From: Sodiomyces alkalinus F11
Lineage: Eukaryota > Ascomycota > Sordariomycetes > Glomerellales > Plectosphaerellaceae
Assembly: GCF_003711515.1 (NCBI RefSeq)
Contig: NW_021167083.1
Coordinates: 1-64,000 of the forward strand
Length of the DNA stretch: 64,000 nt
Direction: 5' to 3'
This document shows, piece by piece, positions 12,501 to 23,429 of this stretch. The position numbers and the translations under genes are program-made. Position 1 is the stretch's first letter, and each line of letters opens with the position of its first letter. The notes beneath the pieces are model-generated. The model saw only the letters and a list, made by a program, of their open reading frames with translations. It had not been told where the DNA came from and did not search any database.

Positions 12501-13610
12501 AGCTAGGTAGGAGATCCCCTAGGCCTCCGAACCTATAGTAGACCTTAGACCCTTTTTTCTCTTAAAAGAATAGCCTATAACCGCGAAAAACACCGAACCC
12601 GGCACCTAAGACCTAAAAATAGCCTACCTCGAAGCCCTTAAGGATATATAATAATTCTTAGGCGAGTGGGCCTCTGTTTTCTATACCGACGGCTCCCTAG
12701 GCCACCCTATAAGGCCTCCTATAGGGCCTACGCAGGCTATAGTTGCTATAATATAGTTAGCTAATACCGGTAGACCCTATAAAGCTATAGGCTATAACCT
12801 AGGGAACTCTGCCGAGGTCGCCGACGCCGATTTATACGCTATTCTTTAGGCCCTTCAGATTGCCCTAGAAGAGTCGCCTAAGCCCCTAAAGTGCTATATT
12901 TTTAGCGATTTATAGGCGGCTTTTTAGAAGCTTTAGCGCTCCTCTTAGTAGGCTATAGAGACTAAGACCCTTATCCTATAGCTAAAATAACAGGGCATTT
13001 CTATCTCTATGTGGTGGTGCCCTTCGTATATAGGGATAGAAGGGAACGAACTAGCGGATAAAGCAGCTAAATAGGCGTTAGACCCTAAAAAAGCTGCGAA
13101 ATCTATTAGCTTAGTTACCCTTAGTCACTTAAAGCGTCGGGTTAACGAGGCCCTAGTTCGAGACTAGAAGGCTTTATAGAACGAAGAGGAAGAGACGGAG
13201 AAAAGGGGTAAATCGGTGCGTTTAGGCCGTCTTTATAGGCGCCTAGTCCGAGATAACCTCCGCTTTTCCCGAAAACCACTATCACTGCCGATATAGGGCC
13301 TTGGGTGGGTAAAGTCGGCTTTTACTTAGTTAAAAACCGGCTTCGGATACCTAAAATCCTACTAAAAGAGGGCCCGAAATAGCGCTACCGACTGCTATTC
13401 CTGTCCCGGCTCCCCTATACAGGATACAGCCCACCTTATCCTTTCTTATCCCTTTTATAAAAACGAACGAAAAGCCCTGCGGGAAGCCCTAGCAGGCCTA
13501 CCGCTATCCCTACTGCTATTATTCGGTACTAAAAGAGATATACAGGCCTTAGAGGCCTATTTTTTAGCTACTAAAATAGCCTCGGCGGAGTAGTATAGGG
13601 TGTAAACCTC
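9590..13610 (+). pseudogene. LINE B ORF2 (EN-RT-RNase H), gapped and RIP-broken
   Basis: The apurinic-type endonuclease begins near 9630 (IVLIQEPSYV-like) and includes an IIEDFNR/GDFN-type box near 10030. The RT N-terminal blocks (LLKPGKKDYSNPKSYRII, 11248-11300) run into the gap at 11433. RNase H follows at about 12670-13080 (FYTDGSLG at 12681; WWCPSYIGIEGNELADKAA near 13010-13070). A C-terminal cysteine segment is near 13390 (CYSCPGSPIQDTAH). The catalytic YxDD box lies in the gap. Stops are of RIP type. Confidence 0.82.
11433..11902. other. Assembly gap (470 N)
   Basis: Unsequenced bases within the RT region of LINE B. By comparison with copy C (about 30300-30805) the missing sequence should encode the RT palm with the Y-x-D-D box. 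Confidence 0.99.
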
Positions 13611-13813
13611 GGATCCTGCGGTCTAGTTTTCTGTTTTGGGTTTTTACATGTTTTTCGGTATATTAGGCAGACTGTTACGGAGGATTTCCTTTATTTATTA
13701 CTACTCTACTCCTTACTATAGTTTATTCTAGCCTCGAGTCTATAGGGCAAAAGGCGCCGCGCTATAGCTTTAGGGCTGTAGGCGCGAAATGAATTAAAAA
13801 AAAGAAAAACGCT

Positions 13814-13829
13814 TATAACCGATAAATAG
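13814..13829. repeat. Target-site duplication of LINE B, right
   Basis: Partner of 7685-7700. Gypsy pol resumes at 13830 in the expected frame. Confidence 0.75.
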
Positions 13830-15429
13830 TATTAAGGAGCCCTATCTATAATTACTACAGAAGAACGGTAGTTCTTACTATTATTAGAATTAAAGCTATC
13901 AATAGCTAAGTACTTAGTCTTTATAACCGGGTTACGATTATTCCGCGACCGAATTTAGGTGCCCGGGTCTATTAAAGGGTTAATATTATAAGGGAGGATT
14001 ATTCAGTTAATTCACGACTTAGTAATCGGAGGGCACCCCGGATATAAAAATACTATCGCCTTCGTAGCGCGTCGCTTTTTCTAGCTAAGGATAAATAAGG
14101 ATATCCGGCGATTTATCCGGAACTACGATATTTACGGAAAAGGGTATATATAGAGAAATACAAAATAAAGCCTTTTACGCCTTATCCTAGTACTAGAACG
14201 AATACGGAGCGACTTATCGATAGACTTTATAATAGACCTGCTAGTAGCCGGCTAGAAGAAGGCGTGTTACCTTTAGATTATTATAGATCGCCTGACTAAA
14301 GCTATAACGTTAGAAGCGATAAAGATAATAAAAGCCGAAGCTTACGCGGAATAGTTCTTATACTACTATTTCCGGTTTTATAGAATACTTAGGTTAATTA
14401 TAAGTGACTAAGGTTCGAACTAGATAAATAGGTTCTCGAAGTATTTTTACGAGCTCGCACGAATATCGCGTAAGCTTAGTATAGTATACTACCCCTAGAA
14501 TAATAAAGTAATAAACCGTATAAACTAAGAAGTATAAGCCTATTTACGAGCTTTTATCTCTTACGCCTAAGACGGTTAGGATCGCCTATTACCCATAGTA
14601 TAACTAGCCCTAAATAACCGCAAGAGCTCTATAACGGGGTTTAGTCCCTTTTTCTTAGAATATAGCTACTATATTAACCTAATCTAGATAACCTAATCTA
14701 GATAACCGAAAAGCCCCTTATAGAACCTAGAGTATTAGCGGCCTATAACCTACTACGACGCCTATAGGAAACGACCGAGTTCGCTTAGGCTATAATTATA
14801 TCGATATAACTCCGGAATAAGGAGTCTACTAACTAATATCGTATACCGGCTAAGCGTTTTAAGGTTAATAACTTAGTCTAGCTATTATTAGCTAATTACT
14901 TAACTCCACGATTATCCCGTAAGCTTAATTAGCTTTATCGTAAATACCGAGTTATAAAGGTAATTAGCCTATATATAGTTAAGCTCGCTGTATTATTATA
15001 AATCTACCCCTAATTCTATATAGACTTATTATATCGTGCAGGCGATAACCCTTTTCCGGGATAGGTAGTAAACGACCCTTAACCACCGCTTATTCGAGAG
15101 GTAATTAATAGTAACGAATAGGAAATTAAGGAGATCCTTTACGCGAGGACGAAAAAGCGAGGCAGGGGATTAAAATATAAGGTATTGGTATAATAAGTAG
15201 GATACTATAAGCCTATATAGTAACCGCTGAAACTATTAGCATAAACACGGGTATTTAACGAGTTTAAAGGGAAATTCGGCTTAGTAATAACGAATAATAG
15301 CCGATTAGATACCTTTACGCTATTATAATATAGGAACCGATATATAAGCGATTATATCGCGATAATCGGAAAGGAGTAAGAGTTAGATTTAGTTTAGGCC
15401 GGATAGGCCCCGCGCCTTAACCACGTTTA

Positions 15430-16680
15430 ACGCGAGCCTAGATTAATATCCTCGGCCTTAAAATCGCTATTCTTAGGATTATCGACTTCTATAAAAGTCT
15501 TACCCTTATCGCCCCGCTATAGGTCGGAGTCTATCTCCTTAACCTTATTATCGTCTTTATTATTATTATTATCGGGGATTATAACCGCGCTAGCGATAAT
15601 TATACCCGTAAGCGTAAAAGCCCGCCTATACTCCGCGTATTATTTGAATTCGGAAATTATAATATTAGCGTGACTAAGTACAAGTATCTCCTTAAATAGC
15701 CGAGTATACTCCCTTAACTCCTTAAGACTAAAGCGCCTAAAGTCTTTATCCGATAACGTTAACCCCGATAAGGGAGTAGGAGTAATAGGACAAGCGTTTT
15801 TTTCCGCTATAAGATTAGGAGGGACTAAGCCCGAAACTATTACCTTACCTGTAACCTTATAAGAAGGAGATAAGGCTAGCTATTCCGCCTTAATAATAAC
15901 CTCCTCCGGAGGCGATACGTTTAGTCCTAACGCTATTTTTTCTATAACCTTTAAGGGAGGAGAAAAGATTAGCGTAACTACCTTATTAGCGACCTTTATT
16001 ATTAGCGGAAGCGAGGCTCGTTTAGTTACCTTATTAATAACCTTAGGAAAAGGTAATAAGGCTAACTACGGTATTACCTTTTCTTAGACCTCCTAAGGAG
16101 GAGAAAAGACTAGTATAACTACTATACCGGGAGCCTCCGCGGGATATATAGCTATAGGTAATATCGCCGTTATCGCTTCCTTAGCTATAAGGGTATCCTA
16201 GAACGCCGTATAGGCGTTAAGATACAGTCCTAACTCCTAGGAGAAGGTTAATAACGCGGTTATAACCTTAAAAGGGGAGGAGGTCTTATAGGGGCGTTCT
16301 TATTATCGTCGCTAATAAGGGTAACCGTCTCGAATAACCTTTACACGTAGCCTTTAAGGTATACTAGGAGAGGAGTATACCGGTATATCTTCGTAAATTA
16401 TACGTAGTATTTCTTCCCCCGATTAGTCTAGCTACGATAAAAGCGCTTATACTTCCTATTAGCGATATCACGCGTATAAGGGAGGCACGGCTCTGTACAA
16501 ACACTACTAGGAGGGTACTTAGGAGGCCGACTACCCGCCGATCTCTTCTTCTTAAGCGGCGGCGAGGGCGATAACGTAAACTATTATACGGTTAGTATCG
16601 CCTTAAGGCGTAAGAGTATTATACCTATATCGTTATTAGCGGCTTACTTACTACTATTATTACCCTTATTATCGCCGGGG
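15430..16680 (-). pseudogene. Antisense ORF of gypsy element (copy 2)
   Basis: Minus-strand counterpart of 2304-3545, with the same order: basic/aromatic block (near 16450), Pro/Val-rich middle (15800-16150) and acidic C-terminus (15480-15520). The position of the initiator reads AAG instead of ATG, so this copy has lost that start. It lies between the chromodomain end (about 15420) and the polypurine tract, tail-to-tail with pol. Two copies in opposite genomic orientation keep the same arrangement, so it belongs to the element and is not a chance neighbour. Its role is unknown: it could be a captured gene, an antisense regulator or a structural protein. Confidence 0.68.
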
Positions 16681-17169
16681 GCTAATACTATCTATAAAAA
16701 CGATATAAGTTAGCGGAGGGTTTTTTACGAAAGATCGCGAGCGAGAGACGGCTTACCTTAAACGGGGAACTCTTAAACTAACTAAGTATTACTAATATTA
16801 CCCGAGGACGGGAGAAGTTAAAGGAGTTATCGCTATAAGGGAGAACGAATACGTATAGAATCACTATTGCTATTATTATTATTATTAAAGGTAGGGAGGG
16901 GAATAGGGGAAAAGAGAGCCTATAAGAAAAACGGGGCCGATATATCTACGGATAGTATCTACGCGAGGGGGGCCTACGTTACTATTTCGGGTATATAAAT
17001 AAAGGTTAGCAGGCGACCTGAAATTTCTTTAATATCTAGGTAAGGGCGAGATAAGATAAAAGGACACGACTATTCCTTTATTACCGCGACGTAAGGGGGA
17101 GCTAAACCACGATAGTAACGCGCGGTTATATAACCCCTAGAGGGAGAAGGGGGGGATAGTATTACGGGG

Positions 17170-17374
17170 TAACCCCGATATAGAGGATCCGGCTATACTC
17201 CGGATCTTCCTAACTACGCGCTTAGTTAACGGACCTATATCGCTAAACTATCGCTACCTTATAGCTAGCCTAGCGCTATAGACTTTTCTCCTTTTTCCTT
17301 CTTCCTTCCTTAGTTCTAGATAATCTAGTATTATAACCTTACTTAGTACTATAACCTATAACTAGTCGTTTATA
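17170..17374 (+). repeat. Gypsy 3' LTR
   Basis: 205 bp, starting TAACCCC (TG changed to TA) and ending GTCGTTTATA. It is preceded by a purine-rich tract (GAGGGAGAAGGGGGGGA, about 17142-17158), which is the plus-strand primer. Confidence 0.9.
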
Positions 17375-17820
17375 GAAAGATCCTCCGGATATAGGGAGAA
17401 GGGACCGAGGATAAGATATTAGCCGGAGTATATACCGCGGCGAGAGCCTTAGCGACACCGAACCGGTATTATAGGACCCACGCCGCCCTCGCGTAGATAG
17501 TATAGCTTACCGCCCTAATAACCTAGGCCGGAACCTCGCCTCCGCGGAAGGCCCTTATAAAGGAATAGGGTTAAGCCTAGATAAAAGCATAGCGGCCCTA
17601 TACCTACGCCGTAGCAGCACTAAGCCGCCCCTTAATATACTACTCCCTCCGGAAATATAAAGGGCTCCTTAAGCTATAAAGCTCCGCACTTACCCAGATT
17701 AGATTAGAAAAACTAGGCCTATAAGTATTCCTAGCTAAAGCGAGGATACCGGGCTTCCTATTACCGCGGTGCCCTTATAGGGATAGAGGGGCGGAAATAG
17801 CAGAGTCTATACTACACTAA
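17375..17820 (+). mobile_element. LINE X copy 1 (X1), first segment
   Basis: Matches the reverse complement of about 59520-59975 in LINE X copy 2, a region downstream of the X reverse transcriptase domain. It starts directly at the end of the gypsy LTR and is interrupted by the Helitron. The following X sequence resumes at 25226. RIP-degraded; no catalytic motif lies in this part. Confidence 0.8.
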
Positions 17821-18699
17821 AGCTTCTATACTAAACTAAAGCTAGCCCACTTTATTATTCGGCACTTCTTGGCAGCCTGGCATTGTAGCAGTACTACCGC
17901 CCGGGCCCTTTTTTTGTCTTTTTACGGTGTTTTTCGGGCGATATGCTTCTATAGTATATAGCTCTATAAGTCGTAAAGTGCCTGTACTTTCGTTTTATGT
18001 GCCTTTTATGACAAATACGGTTATAATTAATTAAGGGCGTTCCGTGCGGATCTCCTGTATTTTTGACGTTTAGACTATCCTTTTATATAGTTCTGCGGCG
18101 CCCGTAAGAATTTTCCTACGCTATTCCAATACCGTTAAAGGTTATATCGCGCCGTCGAGATAGTTAGCTAGCCTGATACGGGGCCGCGGCCTTACCGTAG
18201 CTGTAATACCGTTAAGCCGTTTTCTGATTTTAGGTATTATCCGCGGGCACGTCGTATTTACGCCACCTATATACTATATCGAGCGATAAACGCAGCTAAC
18301 CAAAATAGCCGTCAAGCCGCCTATAATAGGTTAGCTGCAGGTTCTGCGGCTCCTCTATTACCCGTTCTAACCGGCCACCCTCCACTATAACTCCCCCCTA
18401 CGCCTCCTTAACCACCCGTTCTAATAAGTAACCCTCTATTAGACCCTCCTCCTACGCCCGCTCCTCGAAAGGGTGGTTATCGCCGTGGCCGTAACCGTTA
18501 CCCTAACGCTCCCTAGTCTACTACGGGTTACTACTATACTACCTATAACCGATACCTTATAACGGCCGCTTTTAGTACGCGCCGAAATAGTGCCCCCTAT
18601 AATACCTATAATAACTACAGTAAACGCAGGACGCGTCGAAGGGTGGCTATTACTACTAGCCAGCGTAGGGCACGCCCGTAACCCGAGCGCCCCGTGGTT

Positions 18700-21600
18700 C
18701 ATAGTGGCCCGCTAGGGTAGTATTAGCCGGGTATTACGGTCGATTACTACGACCTTAGATTAATACGGGTAGAGTATAAATACTACGCTACGCTCTATTA
18801 GATTAGGGAGAAGTTATAGGTTAGTTTTCTATCCCGCGTTATTAACCGTTAGCTAACCGCTATTATTTTCTATACAGGAATCGTCACCTATAAGCCCAAA
18901 ATTCGGCACCTATTATAACCAGGGCGATATCGACGTTCCCGTTATCGAGCCGCTGCCCGACTTCTTCTAACGCCTACTATATACCGATACCGCTTAAGCC
19001 GTAGATTATCGTAAGAGAATCCGTTAATATAATAATGCCTTTTCGTTTATATCTATATAATATACTAAGACCCGTTAAGGTGCTACCGCCGGCGGTGTAA
19101 TAGCCTTCTAGATCCATAGCACCCTTTACTATTATACGGGGCCGTTAAATACTACAGGTCGACTTCCCTCCATTGCCTAGTTATACTTTTACGACCCGTA
19201 GGCTACTGCCGACTACCGCCTTACGAATACCTAAAGCCTCGACTCCACGCTTAACCGTTATATTCTAGGGGAGATTTCGGACTTCCTGCACGAGTATAAC
19301 CCGTTCGTCCACCTATATAAAACAGCCCGTAAACGCTTTAACTCCCTCCGCGAGTAGTGCCGTATTATACTAAACCCCCGAATAGAATTAGTTATTAAGT
19401 AAGGTGCTAATATACGATGCGAGAATCTGCCCGTTACGGATAAGGTTACGGCTATTATACCTAATAAGTGGGGTAAGGCTTACTATAGGGATATTATTAT
19501 CGTAAAGAGACTATCTAACGGTAGCGTTAGCGGCCTATCGCGGATAGACTACGAGTATCCTGCCTACCTACTACTATCTTACCCGCTAATATATCCGCGA
19601 GGGGGCACCGGATATTATTAGCAGCTATAGTTACAGGATATTCATAACCGTTAAAGGCAGAATACCGAGGTAAAGTTCCGTTAGTTCTGCCGTTTTATAC
19701 TACACCCGCGATACTAGTAGAGGTTTATTCCTTTCGCGTATAGCCGTCTATTTTAGTAGTTTTTAGTAGACCTATAGGTATCTTACGATTAGAAGAAACT
19801 GAATTAGATCCAGCGCTACTAGAACGAAATACGGGCTAACGTATATAACGGGTTACGGGATTAGGCTAATACGGCTAACGGCGATACTAGTAATATTAGC
19901 CGACGGATCGTCTTATCCTTAAATTACGTTAGCGGTTAGCGGTTTATCTCGTAGTGCTATTAGGGTTCTATAATCATTATACGGGCTCTCGGTATACCGA
20001 CCTTTTTTATCACCTTTACGGCTAATCCCACCTAGACAGACATCGTGCGGGAGCTTTAGCCAGGTTAGACTACTAACGACTGGCCCGATTTAGTCGGCCG
20101 TGTATTTAAGTTAAAATCGCGCGACCTAGAATAGTAGCTACGGGATAGTTTATTTAGTGAGTTTACGGGTATTATATAGACCGTGGAATATCAGAAACGC
20201 GGTCTTCTACACTATTATATCCTTCTTTTCCTTACGCCGCGGGCGGCTAAGATATATAAGGATTCTATAAATATCGATAAGGTTATCTTTACGGAGCTAC
20301 CGGACTATAAGTCGGATCCTACTAACCGTCTTTTTAATATTATTAGTAAGAATATAATACACGGTCCTTACGGGGATAATAAGCCCTCTACGCCGTGTAT
20401 ATAGCCGTAGCCTAATAACGGAAACCGTATAAAATGCTCTAAGCGGTTCTCTAAGCCGTACTGCCCGGAAACGGCTATACGCGAGGATAGTTATCCTGAA
20501 TACAGGCGCCGTAACTGTAGCCTGCACGTTATAAAGAAAGGCCGTATAGGAGAGGTCCCCCTTAATAACCGTTTTATTATACCCTATAGCCTATATCTCT
20601 GCCTCCGTTACGGCGCGTATATTAACGTTAAGATTTACGGCTCTATTAAGGTGAGTTATCCCTCTCTCTGCCTCTGTTACGGCTTATATATCAACGTTAA
20701 TATTAGGCTCTTAAGTATATATATAAGTATGTTTATAAGGGCAGCGACCGTATAACTGCACTAATATCGGGCGAAGAGGGCGAGGACGAGGTGAATATCT
20801 ATCTCTAGAGCCGTTATATCGGTCCCGCGGAGGCCGTTATTTAGTTATTCGAGTTCCCCGTGCACTATAAGTATCCGCCCGTTATACGTCTTCCGGTTCA
20901 CCTTAAGGGATAATAGCCTATATACTTCGGCGAGGACGCGACCGTAAGCTAGGTCGAGCGGATACTACGGGACCGGAAGACTTAGCTAATAGCCTTTTTC
21001 GACTATAACCGTGATAACGCCGATAGCCGCGAGTTATTATATTACTAGTTTCCTAGCCGTTATACGTGGAAAGCGTAGTAGTTTACTTAGTAGCCGAGGT
21101 AGCGTGGATTTTAGATCGGTCGTCTACGGTATATACCCCCCACGGCTTAAGAGCCGCACTATTTACGGTTACTCTTAGTCTCCGTTCGAGGGCCGACTTA
21201 CTTTACGGACCTTTATATAGTAGAGGGGGTCGTCTACGATACGTTTCGCGAGGCCTACGTTACGGCCGGGCTTCTACACGATAACCGTTACTGGGTTACC
21301 TGCTTTAAGGAGGCCGATATTTAGAAGACCGGGCATACGTTACGGGAGCTATTTATCGTCGCTCTTATCCACGGAGACGTTTCCGGCCCGCTATCGATCT
21401 AGGAGAGGTTTATAGAGTCGATATACGATAACCTTCCTTATACGTTATAGCGGTAGTGCTTCCGATATCCTGCCGAATTAGAACGCCCGTATATCGATTA
21501 CGGTCTCTATCTTATATACTCGCGGCTCCTTAAGGTAAGTAGGACTATTACGGAGTTTAGGCTACTAACGCCTTCGCACGATTAGCGCCGTGCGACCGGT

Positions 21601-23200
21601 AATATACTATTAGTTATAGAGACTTATAATCGAGATACCTAGGCTACGGTGTACGAAGATATCCACGGCCGGTTTAACTAAAGCCAGGCTACGGTATTTA
21701 GTCAGGTTATAACTACTATTAAGTCTCGCCGCGGTGCCCGTTTCTTCTTATAGGGCCCCGGCGGTATAGATAAGACGTTCGTATATCGTGGTCTCTACGC
21801 GTATTTCCGGTCGCGCGGGCAGATTGTCCTCTATATTACTTCCTCTAGTATCGCGGCCGTTCTTCTTAAGGGTGGCTATACGGTCCATTCGCGGTTTAAG
21901 ATCCCTTTATATCCGACTAACGCCTTAACCTATAACGTGCTAAAGAATTCGGACCTTATAACGTTACTACGGGAGACGGTTCCTATTATCTAGGACGAGG
22001 TTCCTATATAGTATAAGTACTATTTCGAGGCCGTTAATCGTACGTTACGGGATATACTAAGCTATAACGACCTTTTCGGTGGTATTCTGGTTATTTTCGG
22101 GGGCGATTTTACCTAGATCCTGCCCGTTATTCGTAATAGTAGTTGGGCGTAGGTTATACACGCCTATTTCTAGTAGTCCTCTCTCTAGCCATAACTTAGT
22201 ATCCTATACTTAACGGAGAATATACGAGTTACCTCTACCGATCCTGATAATCGGGCGTAGATTATACACGCCTATTTCTAGTAGTCCTCTCTCTAGCCAT
22301 AACTTAGTATCCTATACTTAACGGAGAATATACGAGTTACCTCTACCGATCCTGATAATCGGGCGTTTATTTAGTAGTTACGAGACCTCTCCTACGATAC
22401 TAATCTTCACGGGTTAATCGATCTTTTCCCTGCTATCGCGGTTATTTACGATATCGCCTATCTATACAGGCGTATTTACCCGACGAAATTACTATAGCAG
22501 GCGCCGTCAGACTATATAGTCTGTATTAACCGCGTTATTCTAATAACTCGTAATACCACTATTACGGCTATTAATATGTAAGTACTAGGGCGACTGCCTA
22601 GCCGTTCGTAGGTTTACTTAGCCGAGAATTCGGTCGCTGATCGGGCAGAGGATACTAACAGGCCTATGCCGGATCTAGTACCCGAGTTTCTAATATAGTT
22701 AGAATTCGTATCTATCCCGCCTATAAGGCTTAAGCTAAAGGTCGGCGCGCCCGTTATGCTTATACGGAACCTTAGCCCGCGGTAGGGACTATATAACGGC
22801 ATACGTATGGTTATTTTACGGATAGCGCGTAATACGCTAGAGGTAAAGGTCCTGTCCGGAACACACGCTAGCCAGGTAGTATTTATCCCCCGTATCTACT
22901 TAGATTCTAATAAGGAAGACTACCCGTATATTATACGGCGCCGTTAGTTCCCTTTACGGCTCTATTTCCCGATAATAATCAATAAGTCGTAAGGGTAGTC
23001 GTTTAGTACGGTTAGCGTGGATTTCCGGTAGCACGCTTTTATACACGGTTAGTTTTACGTGGCCGTATTAAGAGTTACGGATATTAGGAACCTATTAGTA
23101 TTATTACCGGCGCAGGACGGTTAGCCGGTGCAGGATAGCAGGCGTGTATCTAATATCGTATACCCAGAGGTCTTAATTCAAACGTTCTAATAGTCACTTT
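18700..23200 (+). pseudogene. Helitron Rep-helicase (HUH Rep + Pif1-family helicase), broken
   Basis: The Helitron-like N-terminal region is at about 18960-19620 (GDIDVPVIEPLPDFFQRLLY; LLLSYPLIYPRGGTGYY near 19575). The Rep segment is at about 19990-20260 (DWPDLVGRVFKLKS, then VEYQKRGLLHYYILLFL at 20189-20239). The usual H-x-H metal pair reads H-Y-Y here, the second His codon having become TAT. The helicase has Walker A GPGGIDKTF at 21753-21779 (GPGGTGKTF with two RIP substitutions), DEVPI Walker B near 21998, a GGDFT box near 22103, and terminal blocks INKS.G.SFSTVSVDF and QFYVAVLRVTD (22975-23075). Rep nicks and joins single strands and the helicase unwinds during rolling-circle transposition. 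TAA/TAG stops throughout make it dead. Confidence 0.85.
22145..22360 (+). repeat. Tandem duplication, 2 x 108 bp, inside the helicase
   Basis: Units 22145-22252 and 22253-22360 are identical apart from about one base near the start (GGCGTAGG versus GGCGTAGA), and a third partial start (GGGCGT) follows at 22361. The unit is 36 codons, so the duplication keeps frame. Both units share the same RIP-type lesions (for example the same TAG codons). Confidence 0.92.
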
Positions 23201-23313
23201 TACGGGCGCGCGTAGTAAAGGTAGTAAAAGCGTGTAGTTTAAATCGTGTATTATATAGCCTTTACGGCCGAGGTAACCAGCTAATAAAGCAAAAAGCTAA
23301 AAGTAAAAGTAAA

Positions 23314-23358
23314 AGCAGTAAAAGAAAAAGCAGTAAAAGAAAAAGCAGTAAAAGAAAA
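23314..23358 (+). repeat. 15-bp tandem repeat (x3), Lys/Ser/Arg-rich C-terminus of helicase
   Basis: AGCAGTAAAAGAAAA repeated three times would encode KSSKR-like repeats at or just after the helicase C-terminus. It is A-rich and could alternatively be a non-coding low-complexity tract. Confidence 0.75.
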
Positions 23359-23429
23359 AAAATAAGGCGTATCCTATCGTATAAATAAATAAAAACAAAA
23401 AATAACCCGTAAACTACTAACGTTCCTCC

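Larger units (their letters stand above)
7701..13813 (+). mobile_element. LINE family 1, copy B (near full length, contains assembly gap)
   Basis: A Tad1-like non-LTR retrotransposon. It has a 5' UTR shared with copy C from AACTCACGTGG (7711), ORF1 with CCHC knuckles, then ORF2 with endonuclease, reverse transcriptase, RNase H and a terminal cysteine motif, and an A-rich end near 13796-13809. It sits inside gypsy pol and so post-dates that insertion. Ten bases (7701-7710) upstream of the shared 5' end are extra relative to copy C. 11433-11902 is unsequenced and removes the RT catalytic part. The element is RIP-degraded throughout. Confidence 0.9.
5690..15420 (+). pseudogene. Gypsy pol (PR-RT-RNase H / IN-chromodomain), split by LINE B
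   Basis: The first part (5690-7684) has a protease region, then reverse transcriptase with YIDDILIYFS (about 6855-6890), the classic Y-x-D-D catalytic box with both Asp codons intact, followed by the RNase H region. The second part (13830-15420) resumes in the same sense. It has the integrase core (blocks around 14200-14560, including LIISDQGSN- and YYPQNNE-like segments) and a chromodomain near 15150-15270 (GRGLKYKVLV, WVGYYKP). The chromodomain puts it in the chromovirus branch, whose chromodomains steer integration to heterochromatin. Stops are all of RIP type. The LINE insertion duplicated 16 bp, so the coding frame reads the same short segment (ITDKQ) on both sides of the break. Confidence 0.88.
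4162..17374 (+). mobile_element. Complete-ended Ty3/gypsy chromovirus, interrupted by LINE B
   Basis: The 205-bp LTRs at both ends are in the same orientation. The order inside is gag with a zinc knuckle, protease, reverse transcriptase, RNase H, integrase and chromodomain on the plus strand, then an antisense ORF, a polypurine tract (about 17142-17158) and the 3' LTR. Without the 6.1-kb LINE at 7701-13829 the element is about 7.1 kb, normal for a fungal chromovirus. No 5-bp target duplication is seen: CGGGT precedes 4162 and GAAAG follows 17374. An inverted gypsy fragment lies on the left and LINE X on the right, so the ends have been rearranged since insertion. All coding parts are full of RIP stops. 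Confidence 0.9.
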
